From positions 1 to 64,000 of the forward strand of contig JAFYCS010000091.1 of the NCBI GenBank assembly GCA_017539565.1: a stretch of 64,000 nt of DNA. Reading direction: 5' to 3'. Shown here piece after piece: positions 18,266-26,354 of this stretch; the first letter of the stretch is position 1, and each line of letters begins with the position of its first letter. The DNA is from Lachnospiraceae bacterium. GTDB taxonomy: Bacteria > Bacillota > Clostridia > Lachnospirales > Lachnospiraceae. The notes under the pieces were generated by a model that saw only the letters and a program-made list of their open reading frames with translations, was not told the DNA's origin and did not search any database. A program made the translations under genes and the position numbers.

Positions 18266-20551
18266 TTATTTATCCTCTTTATCAAAAGCAAATATCTCAA
18301 ATTCCTCTACAGGCATGGGTTTTGCAAAATAATACCCCTGGAAGAGCCTGCATCCCATTTTCGTAAGCTGCTTAAACTGTCCGGAAGTCTCGACACCCTC
18401 CGTAAGGGAAGACATATCAAGCTCCTCCGTCATCTTTATGATATGTTTTATTATCGTATCCGATCTGCCGTTATCCTCATCACCGGAAAGGAATTCCATG
18501 TCGATCTTAAGGACATCCACCGGCATATCCTTAAGGAGGTTCAGTGATGAATAACCGCTTCCGAAATCATCCATCTCCACTATGAAGCCGGCTTCCCTCA
18601 GCTCCTCCAGCATCTTCATCCTGTCATCGGCGCCGTTCATCATTACGGTCTCGGTGATCTCCAGTCTCAGCTTTACAGGCTCGATATCATATTCCTTTAC
18701 CAGAGCCTTTATCTCTGATACCACATCGATATAATAGAAATCCTTGGGAGAAATGTTGACGGAAATGAACACATCATCGTGCTTCCCTTTCCATTTGGCA
18801 AGCTGCCTGCAGGCACAGCGCCACATATGCCTGTCCACTTCAACTATAAGGCCGTTCTTTTCAAAAAGGGGAACGAACTTGACGGGTGGCATAAAACCGT
18901 TTATGGGATGTATCCATCTGACCAGAGCCTCTGCTCCCACCACCTTACCTTCGCGGTCTACAATGGGCTGCAGATATGGTCTTACCTGCATAGTCTCCAT
19001 TGCCTGCGGAAGCTCCGTACACAGTCTCTGGGATTCCAGCACCTTCTCCCTTATGTTTCCGTCATAATATGCCACATGGGTCTTATAATCTTTAAGTGAT
19101 GAAAGCGAAAGGTGCGCCCTGTCAAACATAACGGACACTTCCGTATCATCATTCGACAACACATATACCCCGGCATTTATCTGCAGCGGATGTTCTATGG
19201 ATCCGTCACGTATGATAAAATTGCCCAGCTTCTCTTCCAGCAGATCCGCATTGAATTCCATTACCGGCATGAACGCACCGAAGGTATCTCCCTCAAGCCT
19301 TCCGTATATACAGGCTTCCGTCATGTCTTCCCTTATACGGTCCGCTATCTGCTGAATAGCCAGATCACCGAAGTCCGCGCCGAAGACGTCATTAACTATC
19401 TTGAAATTCTTAACATCTATATATATCACAAGATACTTTGTATCCTGGTCTTCTGTAAGTTTCTTCTTAATACATTCATACATATACTGCTTGGTATAGA
19501 GACCCGTAAGGCTGTCGTGGGTAGTATTGTAATATTCTCTTTCCATGCGCAGATGCTCTTCGGTATCATCTCTTACGGAAAGATAACACCCTGCCAGAGC
19601 TTTTTTCTTATACTTTATATTCCGTTTTTCAACATAATAATACCTGGCGTTTGATCCTTCGCCTATCACATGGTTCTCCGACCATTCATCATCCGAAAAG
19701 CCCTTTTTTCCGAAGATCTCCGCCAGTTTTTCCGTGACCTTATAAAGCTCCCTTTCCGTAACTCCGGCCAGCTTATATCCCGGCTCGTTGGCCCATATAC
19801 ACTTATTGTCCGGATCATACAGATACATTGCCGCAGGCATGCCGGAAACTATATCGGAAAGCATTCGGTCCAGAAGACGCAGCGGTCTGTAATAGATCGA
19901 AAGATAAGTCATAAGGATACCCAGAAAACCGTAGCCTATCATGGAGCGGTCTATGGGAGTACGGGAAAAGATAAAATAAGTCTGGCTTACGGCAACCGAA
20001 AGCATGGCTATCAGTATAACAGTATACTTTTCCCTGTATATCCTTATCGTTTTTGCGATAGTAAGAATAAATATCAGAAGTACGCAGATAAAAACTCCAT
20101 AATCTACAACACGGTGTATAGTCTGTCCAAAATAAGGCACCAGTCTGTAATAGATCAGCCCCTGCACATCTATGGGTTCCACATCAAAGGCGTGCCCGGT
20201 GAAAGGATTTGCCAGAAGCTGGACAGCATCAGCAATGACTATCAGATACATTACCGTAGGTTTACGCTGGCCGTCCCCTGTACCCTTACAGTACTCGTTA
20301 GTATAATTCACAACACTGGCCATAATGCAGTCCATTCCCAGGAAATACATATAATAGCCGAAGATCGCCACCGGTCGCAGTGATGTTCCTATTATGATCA
20401 GATTACCTAATATAGGGGGAACAAAAGACAGGTCGAGAAGACCCATGGCTTTGCCAACGGGTCTTTTCGACCTTAAACTCATAACGGCACATATGATATC
20501 CAGTATCACCAGCACCGTAAGTATTGTTGAATAAAATATCCTATGATCCAT
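18266..20551 (-). CDS. membrane PAS-GGDEF-EAL protein, probable c-di-GMP phosphodiesterase
   Basis: 761 residues. Seven or so membrane helices fill residues 1-215, resembling the 7TM sensor region of some histidine kinases. A PAS domain (about 235-330), a GGDEF domain (about 340-500) and an EAL domain (about 515-755) follow. The cyclase signature is degraded to EGDTF, so cyclase activity is unlikely. The EAL domain keeps EALVRW, the VNISPKDF asparagine, the LEITET glutamate, the DDFGSGYSSL aspartates and the KID lysine, so it should hydrolyse c-di-GMP. The start is ATG 20551 with only a weak AAGG ribosome site. It ends 45 bases before atpZ. The stimulus is unknown. Confidence 0.9.
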   Translation of the reverse strand: MDHRIFYSTILTVLVILDIICAVMSLRSKRPVGKAMGLLDLSFVPPILGNLIIIGTSLRPVAIFGYYMYFLGMDCIMASVVNYTNEYCKGTGDGQRKPTVMYLIVIADAVQLLANPFTGHAFDVEPIDVQGLIYYRLVPYFGQTIHRVVDYGVFICVLLIFILTIAKTIRIYREKYTVILIAMLSVAVSQTYFIFSRTPIDRSMIGYGFLGILMTYLSIYYRPLRLLDRMLSDIVSGMPAAMYLYDPDNKCIWANEPGYKLAGVTERELYKVTEKLAEIFGKKGFSDDEWSENHVIGEGSNARYYYVEKRNIKYKKKALAGCYLSVRDDTEEHLRMEREYYNTTHDSLTGLYTKQYMYECIKKKLTEDQDTKYLVIYIDVKNFKIVNDVFGADFGDLAIQQIADRIREDMTEACIYGRLEGDTFGAFMPVMEFNADLLEEKLGNFIIRDGSIEHPLQINAGVYVLSNDDTEVSVMFDRAHLSLSSLKDYKTHVAYYDGNIREKVLESQRLCTELPQAMETMQVRPYLQPIVDREGKVVGAEALVRWIHPINGFMPPVKFVPLFEKNGLIVEVDRHMWRCACRQLAKWKGKHDDVFISVNISPKDFYYIDVVSEIKALVKEYDIEPVKLRLEITETVMMNGADDRMKMLEELREAGFIVEMDDFGSGYSSLNLLKDMPVDVLKIDMEFLSGDEDNGRSDTIIKHIIKMTEELDMSSLTEGVETSGQFKQLTKMGCRLFQGYYFAKPMPVEEFEIFAFDKEDK

Positions 20552-20586
20552 AAACGCCTTTTATCCTGTCTGTACCTTCCGGCCGC

Positions 20587-20628
20587 TTCGCTTATGATCG
20601 TATATCACATTCAGCTCTTCCATATGAT
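20587..20628 (-). pseudogene. scrap of chemoreceptor 3' sequence
   Basis: These ~42 bases resemble 20796-20836 inside the neighbouring chemoreceptor gene. Two blocks match at nearly the same spacing: TTCGCTTATNATCGTA and TTCAGCTCTTCCAT (plus strand). The spacing differs by about two bases, so the reading frame is lost. It looks like the residue of a duplicated chemoreceptor end. The similarity is short, so confidence is limited. Confidence 0.4.
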
Positions 20629-20709
20629 ACACGGGGACAGCACTTTTGTATCACTTGAAAAAAACAAATACGGTATTTCAAGTGAGGCAAAAAACTGCCC
20701 CCGTGTATC
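20626..20709. repeat. 84-base nested palindromic element
   Basis: The outer arms GATACACGGGGACAG (20626-20640) and CTGCCCCCGTGTATC (20695-20709) are inverted repeats with one mismatch. Inside them the arms TCACTTGAAA (20651-20660) and TTTCAAGTGA (20676-20685) are perfect, and the stretch between outer and inner arms also pairs partly. The whole can fold into one long hairpin. It lies just downstream of the chemoreceptor stop and touches the chemoreceptor scrap. It resembles a REP or MITE-type mobile unit more than a terminator. Confidence 0.75.
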
Positions 20710-20729
20710 GCAGATCTCACATGATCTCT

Positions 20730-22490
20730 TTATACTTTAAAGTAACTGATATTGTTCTTCAGATCCTCCGCAAGGCCCTGCAGTCTGCTTGCAGATTCGC
20801 TTATTATCGTAAAGGTTGCGTTCAGCTCTTCCATGGATGCATTGGTCTCCTCAGTGGATGCCGCATTCTCTTCGGAGATGGCAGACAGATCGGAGATTAT
20901 CTCCAGAAGGCCGTTCTTTGCATCATTGAGCATGCCTGCCTGCTTGGAGATGTCGGAAGATGTATTCTTAACGCTTGCAACATTACCGGACATGGATTCC
21001 ATATTATCCTTGGTGGATTCAAGCTGCTGTGCCTGAACACCAAAGCTTTCGTTGAGCTTCTCAAGAACACTGACGGATGAAGCAGAGTCAGCGAGGAGTT
21101 TTTCAACGATAGACTTGATCTTGTCTGCACTGTTGCTGGACTGGTCTGCCAGCTGACGGATCTCATCTGCAACTACCGCGAAACCACGGCCTGCATCGCC
21201 TGCACGTGCTGCCTCTATCGAAGCATTGAGTGAAAGCAGGTTGGTCTGTGTAGCGATATCGGTAATGGCCTGCGTAAACTCGGAGATCGACTTTGCTGAT
21301 TCGTTGGTGGAATTGATGGTATCACTGATATCCTTAACTGATGCCGTAACCTCTTCGCTCTGGCGGATCAGCTTATCCAGTGAGCTCATGGCCTTATCGC
21401 AGGCATCCTTCATCTCTTCCGCATAACGGTCCATCTCGCTTACCGCACCGCTGATATTCTCAATGTTCTTACCGATCTCATCGGTCTCATTAACCGCATT
21501 CTCAACACTTTCAGCCTGTGCCACAGCGCCCTTTGAAACCTCGGTAACCGCATCGGTAACCTGTTCAGATGCCTGTGTAGCCTGTGATGCGCTGTCTGCA
21601 AGGTCTGCACTGGTAGTTGTAACTTCTTCAGACATAGCATGGCTCTGGGACATAACATCCCTTAACTTTGCAGTGAGCATCTTTGCACTCTTTGTTATCT
21701 GACCTATATCATCTCTTCCTATATCGGAATCATCCGGATAGGAAAGGGTAAGATTTCCGTTTGCAAGCTCATCCAGATTATCGGTAACACGTCTGATACC
21801 AAGGCGGATACCACGGACAACAAATACCACGATAACTGTGAGCACTATCATAAGGATAATGTAAAGCAACGCTATGGTAACAACTCTTCCCTGGATCTCC
21901 TTAAGCAGCTGGGCATTCTCTTCTTCGGCCCAGGTCTCGGTTATCTGCTGCATATGATCAAGCGTATCCCTAGTAGTGGAAAACGTATTGTGATATGCTT
22001 CCCAGTCACCGGTGTTGGCTTCTATATTAAAGGCTGCCTCCCATGCTACCATATCATCCTCAAAAAGCTGGGCCTCTTCCTTGAATGTTGTCCCTGCCTC
22101 GGATTTAACGGAGGTAAACAGATCCTCATTCTGCTTTGCAGTATCTACTGCAAGACGGACCTTATCATATACCTGCTGCTTGTTACTGTTGTAATCATCC
22201 AGCGCACCGGGCAGCTGGGTTGCCGCAAACTCGGGAGGAGCTCCGGTGAATCCGTTGATAAAATCGTAGTACTGCATACCGCCTTTCATAGACTGATAGA
22301 AGTCACGGTCAGCATTTACAAGATTGCTGTTAACGGTATAGAGGATATCGTAATAAACAGCCGAAGTCTCTGAATGGGTAGTACGGATCTCTACAGCCAT
22401 GAACACAACCGAAAATACGAGAGCAATGGCAAGTGGTATGGTTATGATCAGAAGCTTTCCTCTTACACTTACATTATTTAACCACTTCAT
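20730..22490 (-). CDS. transmembrane methyl-accepting chemotaxis protein
   Basis: 586 residues. Membrane helix 1 spans about residues 10-32; an extracytoplasmic four-helix-bundle-like sensor ([21 protein letters not shown] to [10 protein letters not shown]) extends to about 190; helix 2 is near 193-216; then HAMP and a long signalling domain with [20 protein letters not shown] and a second copy of paired coiled-coil heptads. Late sequence [21 protein letters not shown] is the adaptation-helix type. ATG 22490 is preferred over the TTG at 22496 because AAGGAG sits 8 bases before it. A strong promoter lies 30-60 bases upstream. It probably senses a small ligand or membrane state through the helical bundle. 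The ligand is unknown. Confidence 0.95.
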   Translation of the reverse strand: MKWLNNVSVRGKLLIITIPLAIALVFSVVFMAVEIRTTHSETSAVYYDILYTVNSNLVNADRDFYQSMKGGMQYYDFINGFTGAPPEFAATQLPGALDDYNSNKQQVYDKVRLAVDTAKQNEDLFTSVKSEAGTTFKEEAQLFEDDMVAWEAAFNIEANTGDWEAYHNTFSTTRDTLDHMQQITETWAEEENAQLLKEIQGRVVTIALLYIILMIVLTVIVVFVVRGIRLGIRRVTDNLDELANGNLTLSYPDDSDIGRDDIGQITKSAKMLTAKLRDVMSQSHAMSEEVTTTSADLADSASQATQASEQVTDAVTEVSKGAVAQAESVENAVNETDEIGKNIENISGAVSEMDRYAEEMKDACDKAMSSLDKLIRQSEEVTASVKDISDTINSTNESAKSISEFTQAITDIATQTNLLSLNASIEAARAGDAGRGFAVVADEIRQLADQSSNSADKIKSIVEKLLADSASSVSVLEKLNESFGVQAQQLESTKDNMESMSGNVASVKNTSSDISKQAGMLNDAKNGLLEIISDLSAISEENAASTEETNASMEELNATFTIISESASRLQGLAEDLKNNISYFKV

Positions 22491-22526
22491 ACACAATTCT
22501 CCTTCCCTGAAGATATAGTATGTACA

Positions 22527-22555
22527 ATTTTATCATCAAATTGCACAATGGTCAA
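22527..22555 (-). promoter_or_regulatory. chemoreceptor promoter with overlapping palindrome
   Basis: TTGACC (22550-22555) and TAAAAT (22527-22532) are 17 bases apart, each five of six consensus matches. An imperfect palindrome, TGTGCAATTT-N6-AAAATTGTACA, covers the spacer and -10 box and could be an operator. The leader of ~30 bases contains AAGGAG. Confidence 0.6.
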
Positions 22556-22560
22556 CGTGT

Positions 22561-24402
22561 TTAGGCCTCATAAACCCATGATTTTGCACTAAAATCGCCG
22601 CTTCCGCTGCCAAATTCGGCTATTACCCTGCCTCCGGCGGGTATTTCGGGTTCCCACTTAACGGAATCCGCAAAACGATGCAGTATGGCAAGGTACTTTC
22701 CGTTCCATTCACGTATAAGAAGCTGCTGCCCCTTCGGCTCGTTATATCCGGTTTCCTCATAGCGGTGCAGTATGGTCTTACCCTTCTGAATGATATCCGC
22801 TGCCATACGGTAGAACTCCATTCCTTCTTCCACTGCTGCCCACTGTTCATCGGACAGATCGTAGATATCACCGCTGAGACACATGCGCCCGAATAAGGTG
22901 GCGATAAGCGAATACTCTATCCTCTCCCGGCTGTCCTTCGCTCTTAACACTGCCCATATCTGACTCTGTTCAGGCTTTATCACCCTGTGCATGTTGGCTG
23001 CGATCAGCGGGATCGACTTTATCTCATGCGCATCGGAGAAGCTGGCCTGGCTGCACAGCTGCATCATGGAAGGCTCCAGCCTGTGGCCGCCGCTGGAGCA
23101 GTTCTCTATCACTATGCCCGGGATCGCGTTTCTTATCTTTTCAAAGAACCTTTGGGAAGCTGCTACCTTACGCCTTAATGCTTCACCCATGCTTTCGGCT
23201 CCGTCACATCCCATACCCAGGGTATCGTTATAATCCACCTTAAGATAACCGAAGCCGGCTTCCTTAAGCAGAGCTATAACCTTCTCCGAAAGATAATCGA
23301 TCACCCAGGGATCTTCCAGATCCCAGAAACGTCTGCCGCCTATTGTAAGCGGTACTCCATCCTTTCTTATCAGGTGTTCGGCTTCATTATAATGAACACT
23401 TCCGGAAGCAAGTGATTCCATCTCGTACCATAGACCTGGGATCATCCCCTTCGAACGGATATAATCTGCGATAGGTTTCATGCCCCCGGGGAATCGCTCT
23501 TCATTGACCTTCCAGTCACCTACACATTCCCACCAGGCATCTGCCCCATACCATCCCGAATCGATCACCAGGAATTTTATACCCTTACCTTCCAGCTTAT
23601 CGGCGATCTTTTTGACGTTTTCAAACGAAGGATTGCCCCAGGTGGTACAGTATTCGTTGAACATGATCCCCATGCCGCTGTCAACATCCGAAATAGCCGG
23701 ATGCTGGGCTTTTACCAGAGCATCACACACCTCATACAGCGATCTTCCCTTTGCGATCACAGCTTCCGGAGCATCAAAACTCTCTCCGGCTTCCAGTGTC
23801 TTCATCCACTGACCGAAGTCTCTGTCACCAAGTCCACCAGTCACGGTAAGGCTGTCATCCTCCTTACATATGATCTCCATCTGCCAGGTCGATGCCAGAT
23901 AAAGCTGTATCCCGATGAACTCCCCTGTAGCGCTGTCTTCGAGTGCCAGGAACGGAAAATATTTTCGTACCGGCATCGAACCGTTGTTGCCGAACTTTTC
24001 TATACGCAGTCCACAGCGGTTCCACGAAGGCTCAAGATGCAGATCCTTCACGCTTTCAGTACGCAGTTTTCCTTCCGCGCTCCAGAAAGTCTGAAGACGG
24101 TGTATCCTGTCTGCGGGGACACTCCCCAAAGCAAAACTCGTAAGCATTTCAAGGTTCACTCTTTTGCCGCTGTTGTTTGCAACAGAGGTTTTAACCCTGA
24201 GGGCCTCCCCGTCCCTCTTTTTGGTCAGCGAAAGAACAAGACCTTCTTCATCCTCGTAGACAGTCTTTCCTTCTTCAAATTCCTCATTGCCTTCCTTAAG
24301 AGCAAATCGCTCCATAGTCCGGCTGCCGTGCATTGTAAGTCCGCAGGAGAAGCCCCCGGCATAGCCGTCTCCGACGAGTTTCATTTCCGTAAATAGTCTC
24401 AT
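22561..24402 (-). CDS. alpha-galactosidase-type glycoside hydrolase (GH36-like)
   Basis: 613 residues, no signal peptide, so probably cytoplasmic. The N-terminal ~220 residues are beta-rich, as the super-sandwich domain of GH36. The barrel carries IDSGWYGAD, GDWKVNEERFPGG and IPGLWYEME, the probable nucleophile Asp in LKVDYND (about residue 386), ENCSSGGHRLEP, and the probable acid/base Asp in SFSDAHEI (about 457). It should release terminal alpha-galactosyl (or related) units from imported oligosaccharides. There is no ribosome site before ATG 24402; a strong promoter ends 6 bases before it, suggesting a leaderless message. The neighbouring sugar-binding-fold/GGDEF protein may sense a related sugar. 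That link is inference. Confidence 0.87.
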   Translation of the reverse strand: MRLFTEMKLVGDGYAGGFSCGLTMHGSRTMERFALKEGNEEFEEGKTVYEDEEGLVLSLTKKRDGEALRVKTSVANNSGKRVNLEMLTSFALGSVPADRIHRLQTFWSAEGKLRTESVKDLHLEPSWNRCGLRIEKFGNNGSMPVRKYFPFLALEDSATGEFIGIQLYLASTWQMEIICKEDDSLTVTGGLGDRDFGQWMKTLEAGESFDAPEAVIAKGRSLYEVCDALVKAQHPAISDVDSGMGIMFNEYCTTWGNPSFENVKKIADKLEGKGIKFLVIDSGWYGADAWWECVGDWKVNEERFPGGMKPIADYIRSKGMIPGLWYEMESLASGSVHYNEAEHLIRKDGVPLTIGGRRFWDLEDPWVIDYLSEKVIALLKEAGFGYLKVDYNDTLGMGCDGAESMGEALRRKVAASQRFFEKIRNAIPGIVIENCSSGGHRLEPSMMQLCSQASFSDAHEIKSIPLIAANMHRVIKPEQSQIWAVLRAKDSRERIEYSLIATLFGRMCLSGDIYDLSDEQWAAVEEGMEFYRMAADIIQKGKTILHRYEETGYNEPKGQQLLIREWNGKYLAILHRFADSVKWEPEIPAGGRVIAEFGSGSGDFSAKSWVYEA

Positions 24403-24408
24403 GCTTTG

Positions 24409-24437
24409 ATTATACGGATTATCACCTTTGATGGCAA
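24409..24437 (-). promoter_or_regulatory. promoter directly abutting the alpha-galactosidase start
   Basis: TTGCCA (24432-24437) and TATAAT (24409-24414) are 17 bases apart, 11 of 12 consensus matches. Only six bases separate the -10 box from ATG 24402, so transcription should start at or next to the start codon. The -35 box touches the T-run of the upstream terminator. Confidence 0.75.
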
Positions 24438-24467
24438 TAAAAAAGGGAGCAGGTTTTCCTACTCCCC
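24438..24467 (-). terminator. Rho-independent terminator of the sugar-binding-fold/GGDEF gene
   Basis: On the minus strand GGGAGTAGG, loop AAAA, CCTGCTCCC (one G-U pair) is followed by TTTTTT. The 5' half of the stem overlaps the last codons and the TAG stop (24459-24461) of the gene. It ends the clostripain-lipoprotein/GGDEF transcription unit. Confidence 0.85.
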
Positions 24468-26339
24468 ATGGATCCTTTTCTTTATCAGATACATCAGTGC
24501 ATCTGCTTCACGGACGTAATCCCATAGATCTGCGTTAGGCCGCTCCTTTGGCTCGGTCGTGACATAACCTATACTCGCCGTAAGTTCATATGGCAGCTTG
24601 TTCTCTTTCTTTTTCTCCTCTATACGTTCCTCTATACGCTTCTTAACACCTGCAGCTTTCTGCTTGCCGCAGTTGGGTACTATAACAAGGAATTCATCTC
24701 CGCCGTAACGCACTGCTACCCAGTCTTTCTCCAGGTTTTCCTCTATGGAAGCTGCAACGGTCTTTATCGCTATATCTCCCTGCTCATGACCGTAGGTATC
24801 GTTGATCCTCTTCATTGAATTGATATCAACAAAGAGTACCGTCAGCCTGGTGCCGTTTTTAATACTCTCATCATACAGCGGCAGTGCCTTATTCTCATAT
24901 CCGAACCTGTTATAAAGTCCGGTCATGGAATCCTTATCATACAGCTGTTTAAGTCTTAAGTTGATACGCAGCAGACGCAGTGACTGCTGCATCTTCTCAA
25001 GATACGTATATATCATTGATTCCTTCAGAACATAAGGATCATCAGTAAATACGAGATATCCGTAATTGTACTGATAATAATGAAGAGGCATCAGATAAAA
25101 TACATGCTGTTCGTTTTTCTTCTTTTTATATGCGGGTATCAGCACATCACTGCTCACACTCTTAACATCCAGGAGTTTATCTCCCCTGACTGCAACAGCC
25201 ACATCAAGATTTCCCTTAAGTCCGTCTCCGCATACTTCCTCATCCGACGCCATAACGTTCTTGAAGTATTCTTCATTAAATACCATATAGAACGCCGAAC
25301 CTTCATACTGGTGATTACCCAGATAATGCTGCTGCAATCTCTCTTTCATGTCCTCATAATCGGAGACATCCGAGATACGCTCACGCAAAACTCTTTCATT
25401 CTGCTCGACCAGATTATCATCCTGCGATCTCTGGAAAGACTGCCTGCAGTATGTTCTGCGCATCATTCCGTATTCTATGTTCTGACAGCCGCAGCTCTCA
25501 GCGATCACCGGTATCGTCGGCACAACTATACGGGGCGGTTTTTTCTTTGAACAGGGCTTACCGTATATGATCTCACAGGCTTTTTTTGCAACGGTCTCAA
25601 AATCCTGCTTTACCGTAGTGAGCGCAGGGAAGAATATCTTTCCGCTGTCAACATTGTCAAAACCGGTAACTTTAACCTGTCCGGGAACATCCACACCTCT
25701 TTTTTCAAGCTCGGTACATACTGCCAGAGCCATGATATCATTGGCACAGATTATCGCTTCGGGCAGCTTCTTTCTGCCTTTTAACAGCTGGTCCAGGGCT
25801 TCAATGGTACGGCGGTTGGACCATTTTCCGTATACTACATCCCTGTCCTTAAGCTTAAGACCGTGCTCAGCCATTACTTCCCTGGTAACTTCCAGTCTTT
25901 CACGGCTGTCCACATGATCCTCGGTACCACCCATAAACGCGATATCTTTTACACCATGATCCTCTATCAGATGCGTTATAAGAGTGCGTATACCTGTTGC
26001 ATTGCCTATGGTTATAGAGGGGATGCCGTCTATATTCATACCAAAGCTTACTATGGGTACATTTTTTTCCGTAGCATCGGCAACGATCTCTTTAACGGTC
26101 TCATCGGAATTGAGCATAGTCGAAAATACGACCACTCCGTCATAATCTGCAGGATCGCACAGTTTATAGATATTCAGTTCACCCTGCATAAGGGTACGGT
26201 GAACACTGTAGGATGCAAAGCCGATAAAAACAAATATATCGAAATCCTCTTTTTCGGCATAGGCTTTGAATCCTTTTAATGCATCTGCCAGTGCCTCAAG
26301 GCTCCATCCGTTTGCACATACCGCAATCTTTTTCTTCAT
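24459..26339 (-). CDS. cytoplasmic sugar-binding-protein fold fused to an active-looking GGDEF domain
   Basis: 626 residues without signal peptide, membrane helix or helix-turn-helix. Residues 1-280 are a LacI/RbsB-type type-I periplasmic-binding fold (DYDGVVVFST, GIRTLITHLIEDHGV, FMGGTEDHVDSRERLE, AIICANDIMALA, VTGFDNVDSGKIFFPALTTV). A middle region (about 290-445) has a coiled-coil end (YTYLEKMQQSLRLLRINLRLKQLYDKDSM). Residues ~450-626 are GGDEF with DSMTGLYNRFGYE and an intact RYGGDEF. Likely role: synthesise c-di-GMP in response to an intracellular sugar or related ligand. GGGAG precedes the ATG. It follows the clostripain-like gene by 15 bases and shares its promoter. The gene at 63246 is a paralogue. 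Confidence 0.9.
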   Translation of the reverse strand: MKKKIAVCANGWSLEALADALKGFKAYAEKEDFDIFVFIGFASYSVHRTLMQGELNIYKLCDPADYDGVVVFSTMLNSDETVKEIVADATEKNVPIVSFGMNIDGIPSITIGNATGIRTLITHLIEDHGVKDIAFMGGTEDHVDSRERLEVTREVMAEHGLKLKDRDVVYGKWSNRRTIEALDQLLKGRKKLPEAIICANDIMALAVCTELEKRGVDVPGQVKVTGFDNVDSGKIFFPALTTVKQDFETVAKKACEIIYGKPCSKKKPPRIVVPTIPVIAESCGCQNIEYGMMRRTYCRQSFQRSQDDNLVEQNERVLRERISDVSDYEDMKERLQQHYLGNHQYEGSAFYMVFNEEYFKNVMASDEEVCGDGLKGNLDVAVAVRGDKLLDVKSVSSDVLIPAYKKKKNEQHVFYLMPLHYYQYNYGYLVFTDDPYVLKESMIYTYLEKMQQSLRLLRINLRLKQLYDKDSMTGLYNRFGYENKALPLYDESIKNGTRLTVLFVDINSMKRINDTYGHEQGDIAIKTVAASIEENLEKDWVAVRYGGDEFLVIVPNCGKQKAAGVKKRIEERIEEKKKENKLPYELTASIGYVTTEPKERPNADLWDYVREADALMYLIKKRIHGE

Positions 26340-26354
26340 AAAGATACTCCCGGC

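Noticed and set aside
18266-20551. Functional diguanylate cyclase activity for this GGDEF/EAL protein
   Set aside because: The signature is EGDTF rather than GGDEF, while all EAL catalytic residues remain, so only phosphodiesterase activity is supported.
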